A DNA stretch of 64,000 nt from an uncultured Prevotella sp. Lineage in GTDB: Bacteria > Bacteroidota > Bacteroidia > Bacteroidales > Bacteroidaceae. The stretch spans positions 1 to 64,000 of the forward strand of contig CAMORS010000003.1 in NCBI GenBank assembly GCA_946624005.1, given 5' to 3'. Positions 27,401 through 36,671 of the stretch are shown in pieces. A program made the position numbers and the translations under genes. Numbering within the stretch: position 1 is the stretch's first letter; the number at the start of each line of letters is the position of its first letter. The notes beneath the pieces are model-generated. The model was not told the DNA's origin. It was given only the letters and a program-made list of their open reading frames with translations, and searched no databases.

Positions 27401-27907
27401 ATAAGAACCTGTCGTCTCTTCATTTGGCACAACCACTTTGTTGCCTTCTGCGCCCACCCGCTGCAAGTAACTGTTGTTGCCCTGTTTGATGACTTTGAAC
27501 ATAGCAGCCCGTTGGGCATCGGACGTAACAATATATCGTTTCGAATCATTGTTCCAGGCAATATATCGGTCGTGCGTCTTCTTGAGTTGGAAGCCATTGT
27601 CATCTCCAATCAGCGACCAAGCCTGACTGAATGTCTTCATCAGTACCATCAGGTCGATATCTCTGCCGCTATCCTGTTCGCGGTCAATCAGGCCTCTGGC
27701 ACCATTGGTGATACTGTTCACGTTGAAGAGCAGATAATACTTGTTGTCTTCACCATAGAGTGTCTGCGCACTCGTTGGCAATAGGGGAAGTGTAGTCAAA
27801 CTCACAACGGTCATGAGAAACATTACGAAGCGCATCGAACGGAAACGCTCATCTCGTTCCATGCTCCCTGCACCTCGCTTCTCGTTTTTATATACTTCCA
27901 TCTTCAT
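21404..27907 (-). CDS. Giant secreted protein of the fimbrial locus, T9SS-type C-terminus (module 2)
   Basis: 2,167 aa from the first ATG, which overlaps the upstream lipoprotein stop (ATGA); a start at Met25 (27835), directly before the hydrophobic signal segment ending PTSAQ, is also possible. Long beta-rich body without recognised catalytic motifs. Landmarks shared with the 2,404-aa paralogue encoded at 29320-36534 include GGDYLLDDVWVFAKLP, FLYIDASD...CSGWIA and a W..G..DNDDWSNDENW segment typical of T9SS cargo. The C-terminus (NVRAYDTAGRLVYSDAP...LPKGVYIIE...KVQK) looks like a type A T9SS sorting domain. HLSPLTSHPSP near the C-terminus is a repeat-encoded insertion absent from the paralogue. 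Role as a large adhesin or fimbrial tip protein is inferred from context. Confidence 0.82.
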   Translation of the reverse strand: MKMEVYKNEKRGAGSMERDERFRSMRFVMFLMTVVSLTTLPLLPTSAQTLYGEDNKYYLLFNVNSITNGARGLIDREQDSGRDIDLMVLMKTFSQAWSLIGDDNGFQLKKTHDRYIAWNNDSKRYIVTSDAQRAAMFKVIKQGNNSYLQRVGAEGNKVVVPNEETTGSYFTDGNIQNKGRLFITKATLDLNAFDTSTENNQVIHRKSYLADRADAIPVSFPAEFMQKDQGWKELPNGERIQNTSEYYMTRYVKRGVYSPLYLSSSNKNDASKHIWYQRWYLRDDATYEETPLTTDYYLPEAKCYAYRNGLVMGSKMKKSSLVGDIGNHPVTVLGRIPEGYLGDTLTIQGDISRYMDFSYVGNDLKEASITFRHVYTLIDANVMARQLTALPAGQDNWLEEHSIHFPSETICNRDEFVPLNLNLENYWFYKDGIESEDNLQNVVNNDYVTYELEDHGSGISLIGFENSPECNRAPFITDTKFKRRRLLRFRYPSGYKVPSGSYAVFKVYAREGNNSTRRYQLARFTIIFDDNSETLYYKDVVGDDATRSERSPQSLRELCDGNDPVAHIDFDYPKAYYYAHATGGAQGNFNGMDFRNSSALPLQPSMTNYAFGPVTGSWGSYGIAVNENYQWDGKNPHHKMVPVSKYTGEQYSSDNDAGFLYIDASDMPGTVANIKFNGTFCMGSRLMCSGWIAAASGVNSGSASAPGGVILHVIGKKDGEKTVLYSFCPGQIDNNTRRQGTTQFFRYDKNNYEVLWHQFFFDFVVNELYDEYELDIENNCYQTDGGDYLLDDVWVFAKLPKVRMVMTSPLCGGQVAVMKLETDFESLLSSQGKQEATGDAPGIRDYLCCVFLDRTEFYNQFRENLMNDHGIVFDDSDEFMDRVNAGAFNDLIYFDSYKQAFDQALMKVDVVDDNGQVTGQRIPYANFEWTTNFGLMEPYTFKKMVEDEEETVFATTENGIRKLVFNGTMGIDTWEDYKSYTLLTIQPGRRLNDDDVQNFARMFNLLDECSNQSYFKLLPKIEIVGHMGKQSLDEVTFCLNTTQTFAVDLAGYTYNDEGDEADYVLDDVNFDWWIGTDSETPGTVAEYKKATNADGTIHLYEAMKRFRLMNPTASDLYTDIQLGAPDLYPDLEFTQEMLDYLRSLANPADNSQPRLLLNTKLLDINLSEDYIKIMEEPNLDGGTDHFVYACAIPIETQIESGTEDYIFICSDPQPVKIKVDGVAPSLNTGFSEKHYPDKLGTLSVRISKSQFEKVHRRNKNDATPKKLHVPLRGVHLANPDDALNVMMAPEPERQVVLLTASTDPIMQQYIIDNYDNLLPPVVGTLTYLKATPGITNVDEEECVKMFFNENFNVREGYSYSLRFPFIENMKDGSTAESCEGFSMLELKIVPDYEVWTGGADNDDWSNDENWRRADFDELYGSNGLRLSANEQADNYYMTNDVNYVSAEDRERRQGFAPLYCTNVLMMTKEKAEAPWLYDDGDEVDSLGVKTGFPALRPTSSPIIRYDFQTFEWTQEYENAPETSAKAKQMRDVGDMITELYSTNRCDGIVFQPHTELVHTELLNYKKAWVEYELAKNQWHLVGSPLKDMLSAEWYAPTWSARQETTYFEDVQFDVTNNITMQNGMDSPYPLNYDRFAPAVYQRAWDKAKAVIYERGAEWSQTDGSQTENYGDSGTGQWVIDGVGYNWDNTLNADEYLQRIVYKPMGKSKANVAVKGSWSGVYNDHSVPFDSGGFSVMPINHFKSHNNEEKKTVFRLPKEDQYYDIWDWSKGYSMDRRVRIYIDDGSDPTLITQHPENTLTLNNRGRLRTDDITPENQDYMVTLKNEGNGSLGYFLACNPFICGLDMQKFFDKNPHLAPYYLMLKDNDIQTDTNLMEQYQQLYGEGKEWKWTDVVVNGMIDGEDFKGTQIVPARYAFFVRTADADKLNETTITFTTDMMVRKPKAEIPDDNPARPFFLIKAQRAGNSSEARVIVSPDASNTFRPEEDMETFLVSDITSDIPVVYTLTGQIATSINRLHNFTCLPLGVESNSNENCVLTFTGVDHLSPLTSHPSPLLLYDAYLETSTPIEEGMSVCVPGQTQNRFFLVCGNPQVGVSESNIQIYDERGTIHVLSTTTAPLTNVRAYDTAGRLVYSDAPNKAEYSFRLPKGVYIIEGLTARDRKVQKQSAY

Positions 27908-29304
27908 CTCTGTTTGATAATAGTGTAAACAAACTGATAGGCAAATCCTTCAAGGAGAACTTTCATAGTGATGGTCACCTCGCCATATTGATTGTCATCG
28001 TTGGTCAGTTGTCCAATGATGTCGCCAGAAGGGAGCTGAAAGAATTTATCTTCGAAGATGTTCAAATCTCCTTCCATCGTCATTCCTGTTCCCGTTTCTG
28101 AGTCTATACACTCGGCATATCGACCATCATCACCTGTCACCCAATTTCCGTCGCCCATACTGAATACAACACTGCTGTCGTCAAAGCTTCGCCACATGCC
28201 AGCAGTGTCGCTGTTCTTTCGGAATGCGGGATGCAGCACGACGTAGCCACCTGTGTTGAATGTGATAGATAGAGCATCGGCTGTCACCACGCGCGACTGG
28301 AAACCGGCGATGGGCGGAAAGGGTAGGGCCTCGATGCGGAAAATCCAATCGCAGAAAGTAATAGGTATCTTGATCCAGTCGTTTCGACGGATATAAGTGA
28401 AGCCCGTGGTTCCATCATCGTCAATGGTGGTATGATTCACGGTAAAGCCGTAGCGATATTCCTCGTATTGCCCATTTCTCCGCACCTTAAATCGCAGTGA
28501 ATACTGGTTAGTCACAGCCGAGGCCGTGGCGTTTGTCTCGTTGACGTAAAGCCAAGTCGAACCATTCCCACCATTCGGACTCAGAGAGAGGGGCGTTGCC
28601 AGACTGACGGGCCATGCAATGGTGTCGTTGTTCACAATCTGGCTTGGCGTGGCAGGTTCCAACAGCGACACATTGGTGCGTTCAAGGGGATAGATTTCAT
28701 AGCCCAATATCTCGAACGGTTGTACCGTATTGTTCGTGAAGTCGAGTTGGAGTTTGGCCATCGTGCGTACCACCTCAACGGCGAAGGTCTGGTTCTCGTC
28801 AGCTACGACCGTCACATTCTGTCCTCCCATCTTGCTCGTCATGGGAAGGGGCAAGTCAAGGTCTTTCCAATTGTTCGTAGTAGCTATCGTTTTTGTTGAT
28901 AGGTTTGGAAGCGGTGCCCCCTTTGCGATGCCTAAATCGCTCCATTGCTGATCCGTAAGGTTGGCAAACCCATAAACGGTGTAAGTGCCCGGGTCGAGGG
29001 TGAACACAAAGGTGTCTTGTTCGGCAGGCTCTATACGCTTGCTCACCAGTTCGGCAACAGTTCCTTCCTTGGCAAAGACCACCCAATAGTTGTTGATGAG
29101 TTCGTTGTTGCCCACTGGATCGAGCCAATTGCCTGTTTCGCCACGTGTAGCAGGCATTGGTGCCTTTTCACGAATGGTCACCATCACTCGCCCCTTGTCA
29201 GAGGGAGTGGAGTTGGCATCTGTCAACGCATCATCCTGCTGGCATGCCGAAAGAGCAATTGCCAGCACGATGAAAATATGATTTATTCTCAGCTTTTTAT
29301 TCAT
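27904..29304 (-). CDS. Fimbrillin-like lipoprotein (module 2)
   Basis: 466 aa; lipobox IALSAC gives lipidated Cys21. Downstream comes an ATRGET segment, like the Arg site at which fimbrillins are cleaved on maturation. The N-terminal region (INNYWVVFAKEGTVAELVS, GTYTVYGFANLT) resembles the first domain of FimA/Mfa-type subunits. It is clearly paralogous to the lipoprotein at 36672-38189: both share GNWLDPV and TVYGFANLT and the EVVRTMAKLQ block. The stop overlaps the start of the giant protein gene by 4 bp (ATGA), suggesting translational coupling. Probable role: minor or adaptor fimbrial subunit linked to the giant partner; this is inference. Confidence 0.8.
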   Translation of the reverse strand: MNKKLRINHIFIVLAIALSACQQDDALTDANSTPSDKGRVMVTIREKAPMPATRGETGNWLDPVGNNELINNYWVVFAKEGTVAELVSKRIEPAEQDTFVFTLDPGTYTVYGFANLTDQQWSDLGIAKGAPLPNLSTKTIATTNNWKDLDLPLPMTSKMGGQNVTVVADENQTFAVEVVRTMAKLQLDFTNNTVQPFEILGYEIYPLERTNVSLLEPATPSQIVNNDTIAWPVSLATPLSLSPNGGNGSTWLYVNETNATASAVTNQYSLRFKVRRNGQYEEYRYGFTVNHTTIDDDGTTGFTYIRRNDWIKIPITFCDWIFRIEALPFPPIAGFQSRVVTADALSITFNTGGYVVLHPAFRKNSDTAGMWRSFDDSSVVFSMGDGNWVTGDDGRYAECIDSETGTGMTMEGDLNIFEDKFFQLPSGDIIGQLTNDDNQYGEVTITMKVLLEGFAYQFVYTIIKQR

Positions 29305-29319
29305 TCATAAAGAGTTACT

Positions 29320-32300
29320 TTAGTAGATACTATGCTTCTGGACTTTTCGGTCTTTTTCCGTTGTGGCCTCGATGATGAAGACACCCTTCGGTAGGCTGAA
29401 CAGATAGTCGGACTTTTCGGGTGCATCGGCATAGACCAGACGTCCTGTTGTGTCATAGGCTCGAACAGAAGTCAGAGGTGTCGTCGTTGTAGAAACGACA
29501 TGCACCTGACCGCTTTCACCATAGATTTGGATGTTGCTCTCGGCAACGCCCACCGATGGTGTTCCGCAGACGAGGAAGTAGCGGTTCAGCGTCTGACCGG
29601 GTACACGGACTACCATACCTTCCTCCACGGGAGTCAGCGACTCCAGGTAGGCATCGTAGAGCTGGAGAGCTGCGAGGTTGTCCACACCCGTGAAGGTGAG
29701 CACGCAGGTCTCGTCGCTGTTGCTCTCAACGCCCAACGGCAGGCAAGTGAAGTCGTGCAGGCGGTTCATGCTTGTGGCCAAGCGGCCCGTCAGCGTATAG
29801 ACAACGGGAACGTCGTCGGCCAGCTGCTCGTCGATGAAGGTCTCCATGTCTTCCTCGGCCAGGAACTTATTGCTGTATTCCTCGCCCAACCATACCTTGG
29901 CCTCGCTCGACGTGTTGCCACGCTGGGCGCGAATCGTCATGTAAGGCTTGGCAGGAGTGGAGCCATTGCCCGTCTCGGCCTTCGGATAGGCACGGGCCAT
30001 CATGTCAGCGGTGAACTTGACGGTCAGGCTGTCCAGGTCGCCGTCTTTCTTGGCACGGAGGAAGAAGGCATAGCGCGGTTCAACCACTTGCTCGCCTTCT
30101 ACATCATTAGCGAATGCGCCCATCACATCGACTTCCTTCCACGACCAGTCCTTGGCATGCTCAGATGTCAGCTCTGGGTCGCCCTGAATCATGTTGTCGT
30201 TCAGTACGAGATAGAAGGGGGCGACATTTGTGTTCACCTCAAAGAACTTCTGCATGTCGAGTCCGCAGATGAAGGGGTTGCAGGCTAAGAACAGGCCTGT
30301 GCTGCCCTTGCCCTCGTTCTTCAGCGTCATGGTGTACTCCTTAGACTCGTCCATCAGGATCTTGTCTTTGGCGACACCTTCAGTTCCGCGTCCGGCCAAG
30401 TCGTTGGAGCGAAGGATGCCACGATTCTCCAACTGAATGGTGTTGTCGGCACTCTTTTCTTCAGCGAATCCTTCGTTAGGATAGGTAACAGGGCGTTGAA
30501 GCTCTGTGAAGTTCTTGTTGAAGTTATCTTCAATATAGACACGCGAACCTGTGTTCTTGTCGCGTTTGCCTTCACTCGTACCGAAGTCGTAGGTGTCGTA
30601 CCAGGCATCCTCCTTCGGCAGACGGAAGATGGTCAGCTCGTCGGGATTGCGATCCTTATCCTTATGCGTATTGATGGGCAGTACACTGAAGCCACCCTCG
30701 GAATAGCGAACGGCAGCATCGTTGTAGGTTCCGCTCCACGTACCCTTGATGGCTACGTTGGCCTTACCGTCGCCCATCGGCTTATAGGAAATACGGTCAA
30801 GGTATTCGTCGGCATTATTCTCCCATTCCTGACGGTTGTCTGACCAAACGCCTGCGTCCGAGTCACCGAGCTTGTCGGTCTGGCTGCCATCGGTGGTGCG
30901 CCAGTTGGCACCCTTCTCATAGACCACTGCCTTCGCCTTGTCCCAGCAACGCTGATAGACGGCGGGTGAGAAGCGGTCGTAGGTGATGTCGTAGCGGCTG
31001 TCGTCAGCCAGGTTCCAACCACCACCCGTGATTTCATCGCCGAAATAGACCGGCTCGAAGTAAGTAGTCTCCTGACGTGCACTATAGGAAGGAGCATACC
31101 ATTCGCCAGCCACCATGTCTTTCAGCGGCGAGCCCACGATGTGCCACTTGTTCTTGCCCAGGGCAAACTCCACCCAAGCCTTGTCGTAGCTCAGCAGATG
31201 AGCATTCAGCAGCTCCGTCTGGCTCTGGAACACGATGTCCTTGCAGACATTGATTTCATACATTTCGGCAATATAGTCACCATCTTTAGCCACGCTGCTG
31301 TACTGTTCTTCGTGATGCGTCTGGTAAGGACTTGCCTGGAAGTCGTATTTCAGAATATCGGTTGCCGTTTCTGGACAGAGGTTCGGAAACGGTGTGTTAT
31401 CCAGTTCCTGGACACCCGAAACCACTGTACCATCATCTTTTGTGCGCCCGTTTCCGAACATGTCATAGAGTTCGGGGCTGTAACTGCCACGCTTCAGCGA
31501 ACCGTCATCATAAGTATCGCTGTTGGGTGTCATCATCAGAATATGCGTACAATAGAGCGGTGCAAAACCATTATGGTTGCCATTGCCTTCGTTGGTGAGA
31601 TACTCTTGGTCGGTGTTCGGTGCATAGCCATTTTCCTTCAGCAGCAGGTCATCAGCATCGGCACGGCGCCAGTTCTTATCATTGTTCCAGTCGTGGTTGT
31701 CGTCGGTACCTACCCACACCTCGTAGTCGGGCACAATCTTCAGGTTGATGAGCATGTGGCCCTCACAGGCATTCGAGGGGTCAGAGCCGTCGCCCATATC
31801 GTCCAAGAACGGCACCTTTAATGTATAGTAGTAACCGTCGCGCACTTCGAAATCTTCCCAGAAGTAGACACCGAGATGGTTCACCTTGTCGGGGTCACGC
31901 GACGTGTCATTGGTCGCGTCAACGGCAATCAAGTCGTAGATGGTTCCCACGGGATATTTTCCCTCTACGCCATCGATGGCGTCGGCAATCACATCCTTGT
32001 ACTCCGGATCGTTGGTCTTGGTGAGATAGAGATAGGGATCGTTGTCCTGCAGGGAGATGTTGTGCTTCACGCCGATGACCTCACCTGAGCTACCTACTGC
32101 GCCCTTGACAGGAATCCACAGTTTAGAACCATCAGCACTGAGCGAGTGGCGGTCACCATGCTGAACGTTCTGATACTGGCCCATACGTGCCAAACGGACG
32201 CTGAGGATGCCTGTATTCTCCGGGTAATTGTACACATCAATGCCATTCATGCCGTCCTCGAAGCCAGCGTCGAGCTTGGGAGCGATGTTTTGAATGCTGA

Positions 32301-35300
32301 TGCGTAGCGGCTGCGGCTCGTCGCAATAGTAGACCACGCCCGACGGGTTTTCTGTCGTGCCATAGATGGCGAGATTGTAGTTGGCATCGTGGATGGGGAT
32401 GGCAACGATATAAGTATAGGGATCGTCGTCGCTCCATTTCTGTGCATGCACATTGACAGCCCTTGAATGTAACTCCAACTGTCCTTCAGCAACAAGCTGG
32501 CGAAGAACGGTAATCATGTCTGCCGTCAGTTCGTAGACGGTGCCTGCATCTTCCTTGGAAGCAGGGATGATGCCGTCGAGGGTTTCTGCATCGGGATAGT
32601 TGATGCGGAAATACATCAGTGCCTTACGCGGCGAGAAGTCATAGCCGGTGACATTGGCGTTGAAATGGGCGATGTCTGCCTTCACACCATCGGGATTCTC
32701 TGTTGTGGGCAGCTTGCCATAGAACCAGTCGAAGTAAATCTTGTCGAGCGACTTCTTTTCCTCGTCGGCGGTATAGGCTTCCATCTTGGCCAACAAGGTG
32801 GGAATCTGGTTTTCGCAGGCCACGGCATTCTCATTGCCGTCGAGCTCTATGCCCTTCAGTTCCACTGGCGGGCGAAGCTCGAAGGAATACATCTTCGTAC
32901 AGGCTGAGCGCATATTGAAAATCTCAGCAAAATCAGATGCACTCGTTATCTTTGTCTGGCTGGAAATCACATAATACTCTGTATACGTCTTCCACTCGAT
33001 GCCCGACACATTGGCGTTGAACACAAGATAACGGATTTCCGTGCCGTCGTTGTTCACAATGCGACGATACAGCGGTTGGGGATTGGTAGAAGCATCCGTG
33101 AAATTGTACAATGGCTGAAGCTCTGACTCGAAATAGGGCGACCAGGCGAACTCGCAGATACCCACATTGGTGGGGTTATTGGTGGCACCGCTCTGCCAAT
33201 ACTTCTCCTTATCCTCTTCCTTGCCAATCTGGGCAGCCTTGAAAGCTACTGCGTATGCATTATTGTAAATAGGATCCTCGAACTCACCAGTTGCCAGACC
33301 TTCTTCAATCTCTTTCTTGGTCTTGGTAATATTCATACCAGAGAGTTGCTGCTGGAAAGCGGTCAGGAACTTATCTTTCTCGATAATGGCAAACGACTTA
33401 TAGCGCAACTTATCTGTCGGAACCTCTGCCGTAGCTTCATCGACGCCTTCAAGTTCCAGCTCGTTGTCGAAAGGCACTTCCATTTTCAGCAGCTTGGCAT
33501 CGTATTTAGCCTCTCCATTCTCATCGGTCATGATACAGAGCGGCGTACTACGGTCTACCTCGACAGTAGGCACACTGGCAAAGATCATGATGTCGTCGAG
33601 CATATAGTCACCACCGTTGGTGTTGACACAGTTGTTGTCGATGTTCAGCATATATTGGTCGAACTGCTCCTCAATACTGAATTCGAAGTAGAATTGCTGC
33701 CAAGGACCGGTTTCGTTGTTATTGTCCCATTTGTACTTACTAGCAACCCAGTCATTTCCTTCTGGATCTGCATCCATCATGGTCCTTCCGTCTGAATATC
33801 GTACGTCAAGGGAAAGATTGCCAGGACAGAAGCGGTGAAGGACCTCTTCCCTAATGACCCTACCACTCTCGTCGTAATCACGTCCAATAACCGTAAGCAC
33901 CACACTGGCGGGCGACTGTCCAGCCCATCCGTATGCTGCACCTGATGTCATCCATCCAGAACACATCATCTTGTTTCCTGCGCAGAATGTTCCCGAGAAA
34001 GGAATCTGTGCCACTTGTCCAGCACGTTCTGAAGCATCAACGTAGAGGAAACCGGGGTGGAATCCTGTCGCAGGATTCCATTGTTCTGAAGCAGGGACGT
34101 TCTTAGGATTATAAGTTGTGCCATCAAGGTCAGTTGTACCGTTATAGTTATTTACGCCAAGGAAGGGACCCAACGCATTCCAGAAGGATGTCTCGCTGGT
34201 CAGCATATACTCGCCGAATTTTGTATCATAGTAGTAACCATTGCTGACATGGCGGTGAGTATCTATCTGTTTAAAATAATGAATATAATTGGCATTGTCG
34301 AAGTCCAGAGGCCATACCGATGCCTTAAACCTACGTCTTGTGTGGTGTTCGGCATATCTTTCGTTCTGTACACCCTCATTGACGACCTCAAAACCGTCTT
34401 GATTAGGATAGTCGAAAGTAATGCTGGCAATGGCATCGTGACCTGTCTTGCGCTTTAAGCCATTGGGAGAACGCTGAGAATTCTCCTGCAGCACTTCATC
34501 CCAAGGCAAGGTCTGCGAATCGTCATCAAAGTAAATAGTAAACCGCGCAACACGGTAATCTCCGAAGCGCACTTCAATAACAGCAGGGTTGGCTGTACTG
34601 CTCACACTGCCGCCATTCGGATAAACGAAAGCGATGAATCGAGAACCTGGATATCCAAGATTTGGGTTCCGATAAATGCCCTTATCGTCGCCTTGAATCG
34701 TACTTTTACCATCTTTCTGACCATTCAGCAAGCTGATTCCTGTTCCATTGGCGCTTAGACTGACTGTAATGTCATTGTTGTCGTTTCCGATACTTGTAAT
34801 GTTCTCGTCCTTGTAAAACCAATAATTCGCAAACTCATAGTTCAATCCTAATACGTCAGGTTCAAAGTTCACAGTCTTTGCGGGGAAATGAATAGTCTTA
34901 TCTTCCAACCATTCATCAGCTCCAAGTGCCTTTAGCTTATCCGCCATTTCCTTTCCGCTGCGAAGATGCCAGATAACGCGCTGCGTGAGACTCGGCTCTT
35001 TTACGACATCGCCAAAAGCATCCTTTTCCAAATCCTTAAAGATGTTATCGGAAAGGTCGCATGCAAGGTCGAAGCTATCCATACCCTCAGGCAATCTGAC
35101 ATTTACTGAGCGATTGACGTAATTGACAGCATTGTCAGCCGAATTACCGTCGTCATTATGGCCACTGATAGCAATACCCGTGACATAACCATTCTGGTAT
35201 GTTTCCATCCTGCTTGCAGCTCCTCCGAAATCGGTTATCGACGAATCATAGAGACTATCGGTACGATAGTCATAGAATCGCTGATAGGCACGATGCAGGA

Positions 35301-36534
35301 GGAGTGAACCATATTGAATCATCGGGAGATAGCATTCCGTCCATCCGTTAGGATCCACATATTGTGTCGTTTCATAAGTGGAACAATACTGCATCTGATT
35401 GCCATTCCCATTATCTATCCATTCCTTAGAGCCGTCAAGAAATCCTACAGCTTTTGGATATTTCTGGATATATTGCTTGGCATCTATTACACTTTGATGA
35501 ACACGATGCTTGATACTTTTTTCGCTGGTGGGTTTCCCGTAATCTACGACATCATCGTTTACCTCCTTTACAAGGCGGAAATAGGACTTGGTAGCCGACA
35601 AATCATTCCCATTCAAGTAACGTGTTCCGTTACTTGTGTCAACCCACAGGGCATATTTTACATCACTTCCATGTCTTACCACCTCGATGCCTGTAAACTC
35701 AATAGCCCGTACATCATCATTATCTACCAGACAATATGACTCATTATCCTCTGTCCAAGAAAAATACCAAGGACGGCCGCCAAATTCATTTGTAAGAACA
35801 TATCCATTCTCTGTAGGCGTTATCTTCCATTCTACTGCTACGTTGCTCTTACCACGCTGTATCGTCCATGTTCCGGGATTAAAATACAGGTACTTACCAT
35901 CATATTCTGATGATTCCGGGTCATAGTCTTCAAACTCAATATAATACGTATCCTCATCATCCCAATATGCAGGTTTCGTTGAAATAAAGCGTACATGAGT
36001 ATAATGAGTTCCATTGTCAGAACTAAGGTCGTCAGTAGGGTTGCATGGAAATGTTGCATTCCACGATGGAAAAGCATAAACGTATGTATCGTAACCGTTG
36101 TAACTGCCAGACAATTTCATCATGCCCGCAGGATCATTAACAATATCATCATCATTATCATGAGGATTTGTTATGTTCCAAATACCCCATTCTTCTGTAT
36201 TTGTTCTCCTGACAATTTGATTTGTATTGGCAGAAACAAGCAGAAACACACCATCCCAATTGTTAGCATGCCACTGACCTGAGTATTTTGTGACAAAACG
36301 ACTATAGTCAACCATTTTCCACATATTTGACGATGCTTCCTCTTTTGTCCCCCATAATAGTTGATTGTCTTTAATATAAAGGAAGTTGTTATCACCCGGT
36401 TTATCAACCATTTGCCAATAATAATACTTCTCATTCTGTGCGTGTGTTTCTGTTACCCCAATGAATAAGCTGCACAGCAGGAGGAGTGCTGCGCTGAGTG
36501 TATGTTTATGTGAAGCTGTGAGTCTCATGTTCAT
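29320..36534 (-). CDS. Giant secreted protein of the fimbrial locus, T9SS-type C-terminus (module 1)
   Basis: 2,404 aa with a signal peptide ending ETHAQ. It is paralogous to the 2,167-aa protein at 21404 over most of its length (GGDYMLDDIMIFASVP; FLYVDASERAG...CSGWM; DNHDWNNDKNWRRAD). It ends SVRAYDTTGRLVYADAP...LPKGVFIIE...KVQK, a probable T9SS sorting domain. Residues ~35-330 look like repeated beta-trefoil or lectin-like units (FLYIKDNQLLWG, YLYFNPGTWTIQ), unproven. The 5' third of the gene (about 34000-36534) is visibly more AT-rich than the remainder, suggesting a different history for the N-terminal part. Upstream lies a paralogous lipoprotein gene, 137 bp away. Likely a surface adhesin or fimbrial tip component. 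Confidence 0.82.
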   Translation of the reverse strand: MNMRLTASHKHTLSAALLLLCSLFIGVTETHAQNEKYYYWQMVDKPGDNNFLYIKDNQLLWGTKEEASSNMWKMVDYSRFVTKYSGQWHANNWDGVFLLVSANTNQIVRRTNTEEWGIWNITNPHDNDDDIVNDPAGMMKLSGSYNGYDTYVYAFPSWNATFPCNPTDDLSSDNGTHYTHVRFISTKPAYWDDEDTYYIEFEDYDPESSEYDGKYLYFNPGTWTIQRGKSNVAVEWKITPTENGYVLTNEFGGRPWYFSWTEDNESYCLVDNDDVRAIEFTGIEVVRHGSDVKYALWVDTSNGTRYLNGNDLSATKSYFRLVKEVNDDVVDYGKPTSEKSIKHRVHQSVIDAKQYIQKYPKAVGFLDGSKEWIDNGNGNQMQYCSTYETTQYVDPNGWTECYLPMIQYGSLLLHRAYQRFYDYRTDSLYDSSITDFGGAASRMETYQNGYVTGIAISGHNDDGNSADNAVNYVNRSVNVRLPEGMDSFDLACDLSDNIFKDLEKDAFGDVVKEPSLTQRVIWHLRSGKEMADKLKALGADEWLEDKTIHFPAKTVNFEPDVLGLNYEFANYWFYKDENITSIGNDNNDITVSLSANGTGISLLNGQKDGKSTIQGDDKGIYRNPNLGYPGSRFIAFVYPNGGSVSSTANPAVIEVRFGDYRVARFTIYFDDDSQTLPWDEVLQENSQRSPNGLKRKTGHDAIASITFDYPNQDGFEVVNEGVQNERYAEHHTRRRFKASVWPLDFDNANYIHYFKQIDTHRHVSNGYYYDTKFGEYMLTSETSFWNALGPFLGVNNYNGTTDLDGTTYNPKNVPASEQWNPATGFHPGFLYVDASERAGQVAQIPFSGTFCAGNKMMCSGWMTSGAAYGWAGQSPASVVLTVIGRDYDESGRVIREEVLHRFCPGNLSLDVRYSDGRTMMDADPEGNDWVASKYKWDNNNETGPWQQFYFEFSIEEQFDQYMLNIDNNCVNTNGGDYMLDDIMIFASVPTVEVDRSTPLCIMTDENGEAKYDAKLLKMEVPFDNELELEGVDEATAEVPTDKLRYKSFAIIEKDKFLTAFQQQLSGMNITKTKKEIEEGLATGEFEDPIYNNAYAVAFKAAQIGKEEDKEKYWQSGATNNPTNVGICEFAWSPYFESELQPLYNFTDASTNPQPLYRRIVNNDGTEIRYLVFNANVSGIEWKTYTEYYVISSQTKITSASDFAEIFNMRSACTKMYSFELRPPVELKGIELDGNENAVACENQIPTLLAKMEAYTADEEKKSLDKIYFDWFYGKLPTTENPDGVKADIAHFNANVTGYDFSPRKALMYFRINYPDAETLDGIIPASKEDAGTVYELTADMITVLRQLVAEGQLELHSRAVNVHAQKWSDDDPYTYIVAIPIHDANYNLAIYGTTENPSGVVYYCDEPQPLRISIQNIAPKLDAGFEDGMNGIDVYNYPENTGILSVRLARMGQYQNVQHGDRHSLSADGSKLWIPVKGAVGSSGEVIGVKHNISLQDNDPYLYLTKTNDPEYKDVIADAIDGVEGKYPVGTIYDLIAVDATNDTSRDPDKVNHLGVYFWEDFEVRDGYYYTLKVPFLDDMGDGSDPSNACEGHMLINLKIVPDYEVWVGTDDNHDWNNDKNWRRADADDLLLKENGYAPNTDQEYLTNEGNGNHNGFAPLYCTHILMMTPNSDTYDDGSLKRGSYSPELYDMFGNGRTKDDGTVVSGVQELDNTPFPNLCPETATDILKYDFQASPYQTHHEEQYSSVAKDGDYIAEMYEINVCKDIVFQSQTELLNAHLLSYDKAWVEFALGKNKWHIVGSPLKDMVAGEWYAPSYSARQETTYFEPVYFGDEITGGGWNLADDSRYDITYDRFSPAVYQRCWDKAKAVVYEKGANWRTTDGSQTDKLGDSDAGVWSDNRQEWENNADEYLDRISYKPMGDGKANVAIKGTWSGTYNDAAVRYSEGGFSVLPINTHKDKDRNPDELTIFRLPKEDAWYDTYDFGTSEGKRDKNTGSRVYIEDNFNKNFTELQRPVTYPNEGFAEEKSADNTIQLENRGILRSNDLAGRGTEGVAKDKILMDESKEYTMTLKNEGKGSTGLFLACNPFICGLDMQKFFEVNTNVAPFYLVLNDNMIQGDPELTSEHAKDWSWKEVDVMGAFANDVEGEQVVEPRYAFFLRAKKDGDLDSLTVKFTADMMARAYPKAETGNGSTPAKPYMTIRAQRGNTSSEAKVWLGEEYSNKFLAEEDMETFIDEQLADDVPVVYTLTGRLATSMNRLHDFTCLPLGVESNSDETCVLTFTGVDNLAALQLYDAYLESLTPVEEGMVVRVPGQTLNRYFLVCGTPSVGVAESNIQIYGESGQVHVVSTTTTPLTSVRAYDTTGRLVYADAPEKSDYLFSLPKGVFIIEATTEKDRKVQKHSIY

Positions 36535-36624
36535 TCTTTATTGCTTTTATTTATTCTTTTTTCATTGCTTTTTCCCATTCCCGCTGAGGTGCCTACGTGA
36601 AGTCTTCTTAAACACCCCCTCTAA

Positions 36625-36642
36625 CTCCCCCTCAAGGGGGAG
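36625..36642. repeat. CTCCCCCTCAAGGGGGAG hairpin between lipoprotein and giant genes
   Basis: A 7-bp GC stem with a TCAA loop, preceded by ACACCCCCTCTAA. It sits in the 137-bp gap of the fimbrial operon. A similar CCTCCCC-AAA-GGGGAGG hairpin is at 46239-46255. No T-run follows in either orientation. Confidence 0.55.
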
Positions 36643-36671
36643 GACAAACACGGCCAGCGAGTGATCGTTCT

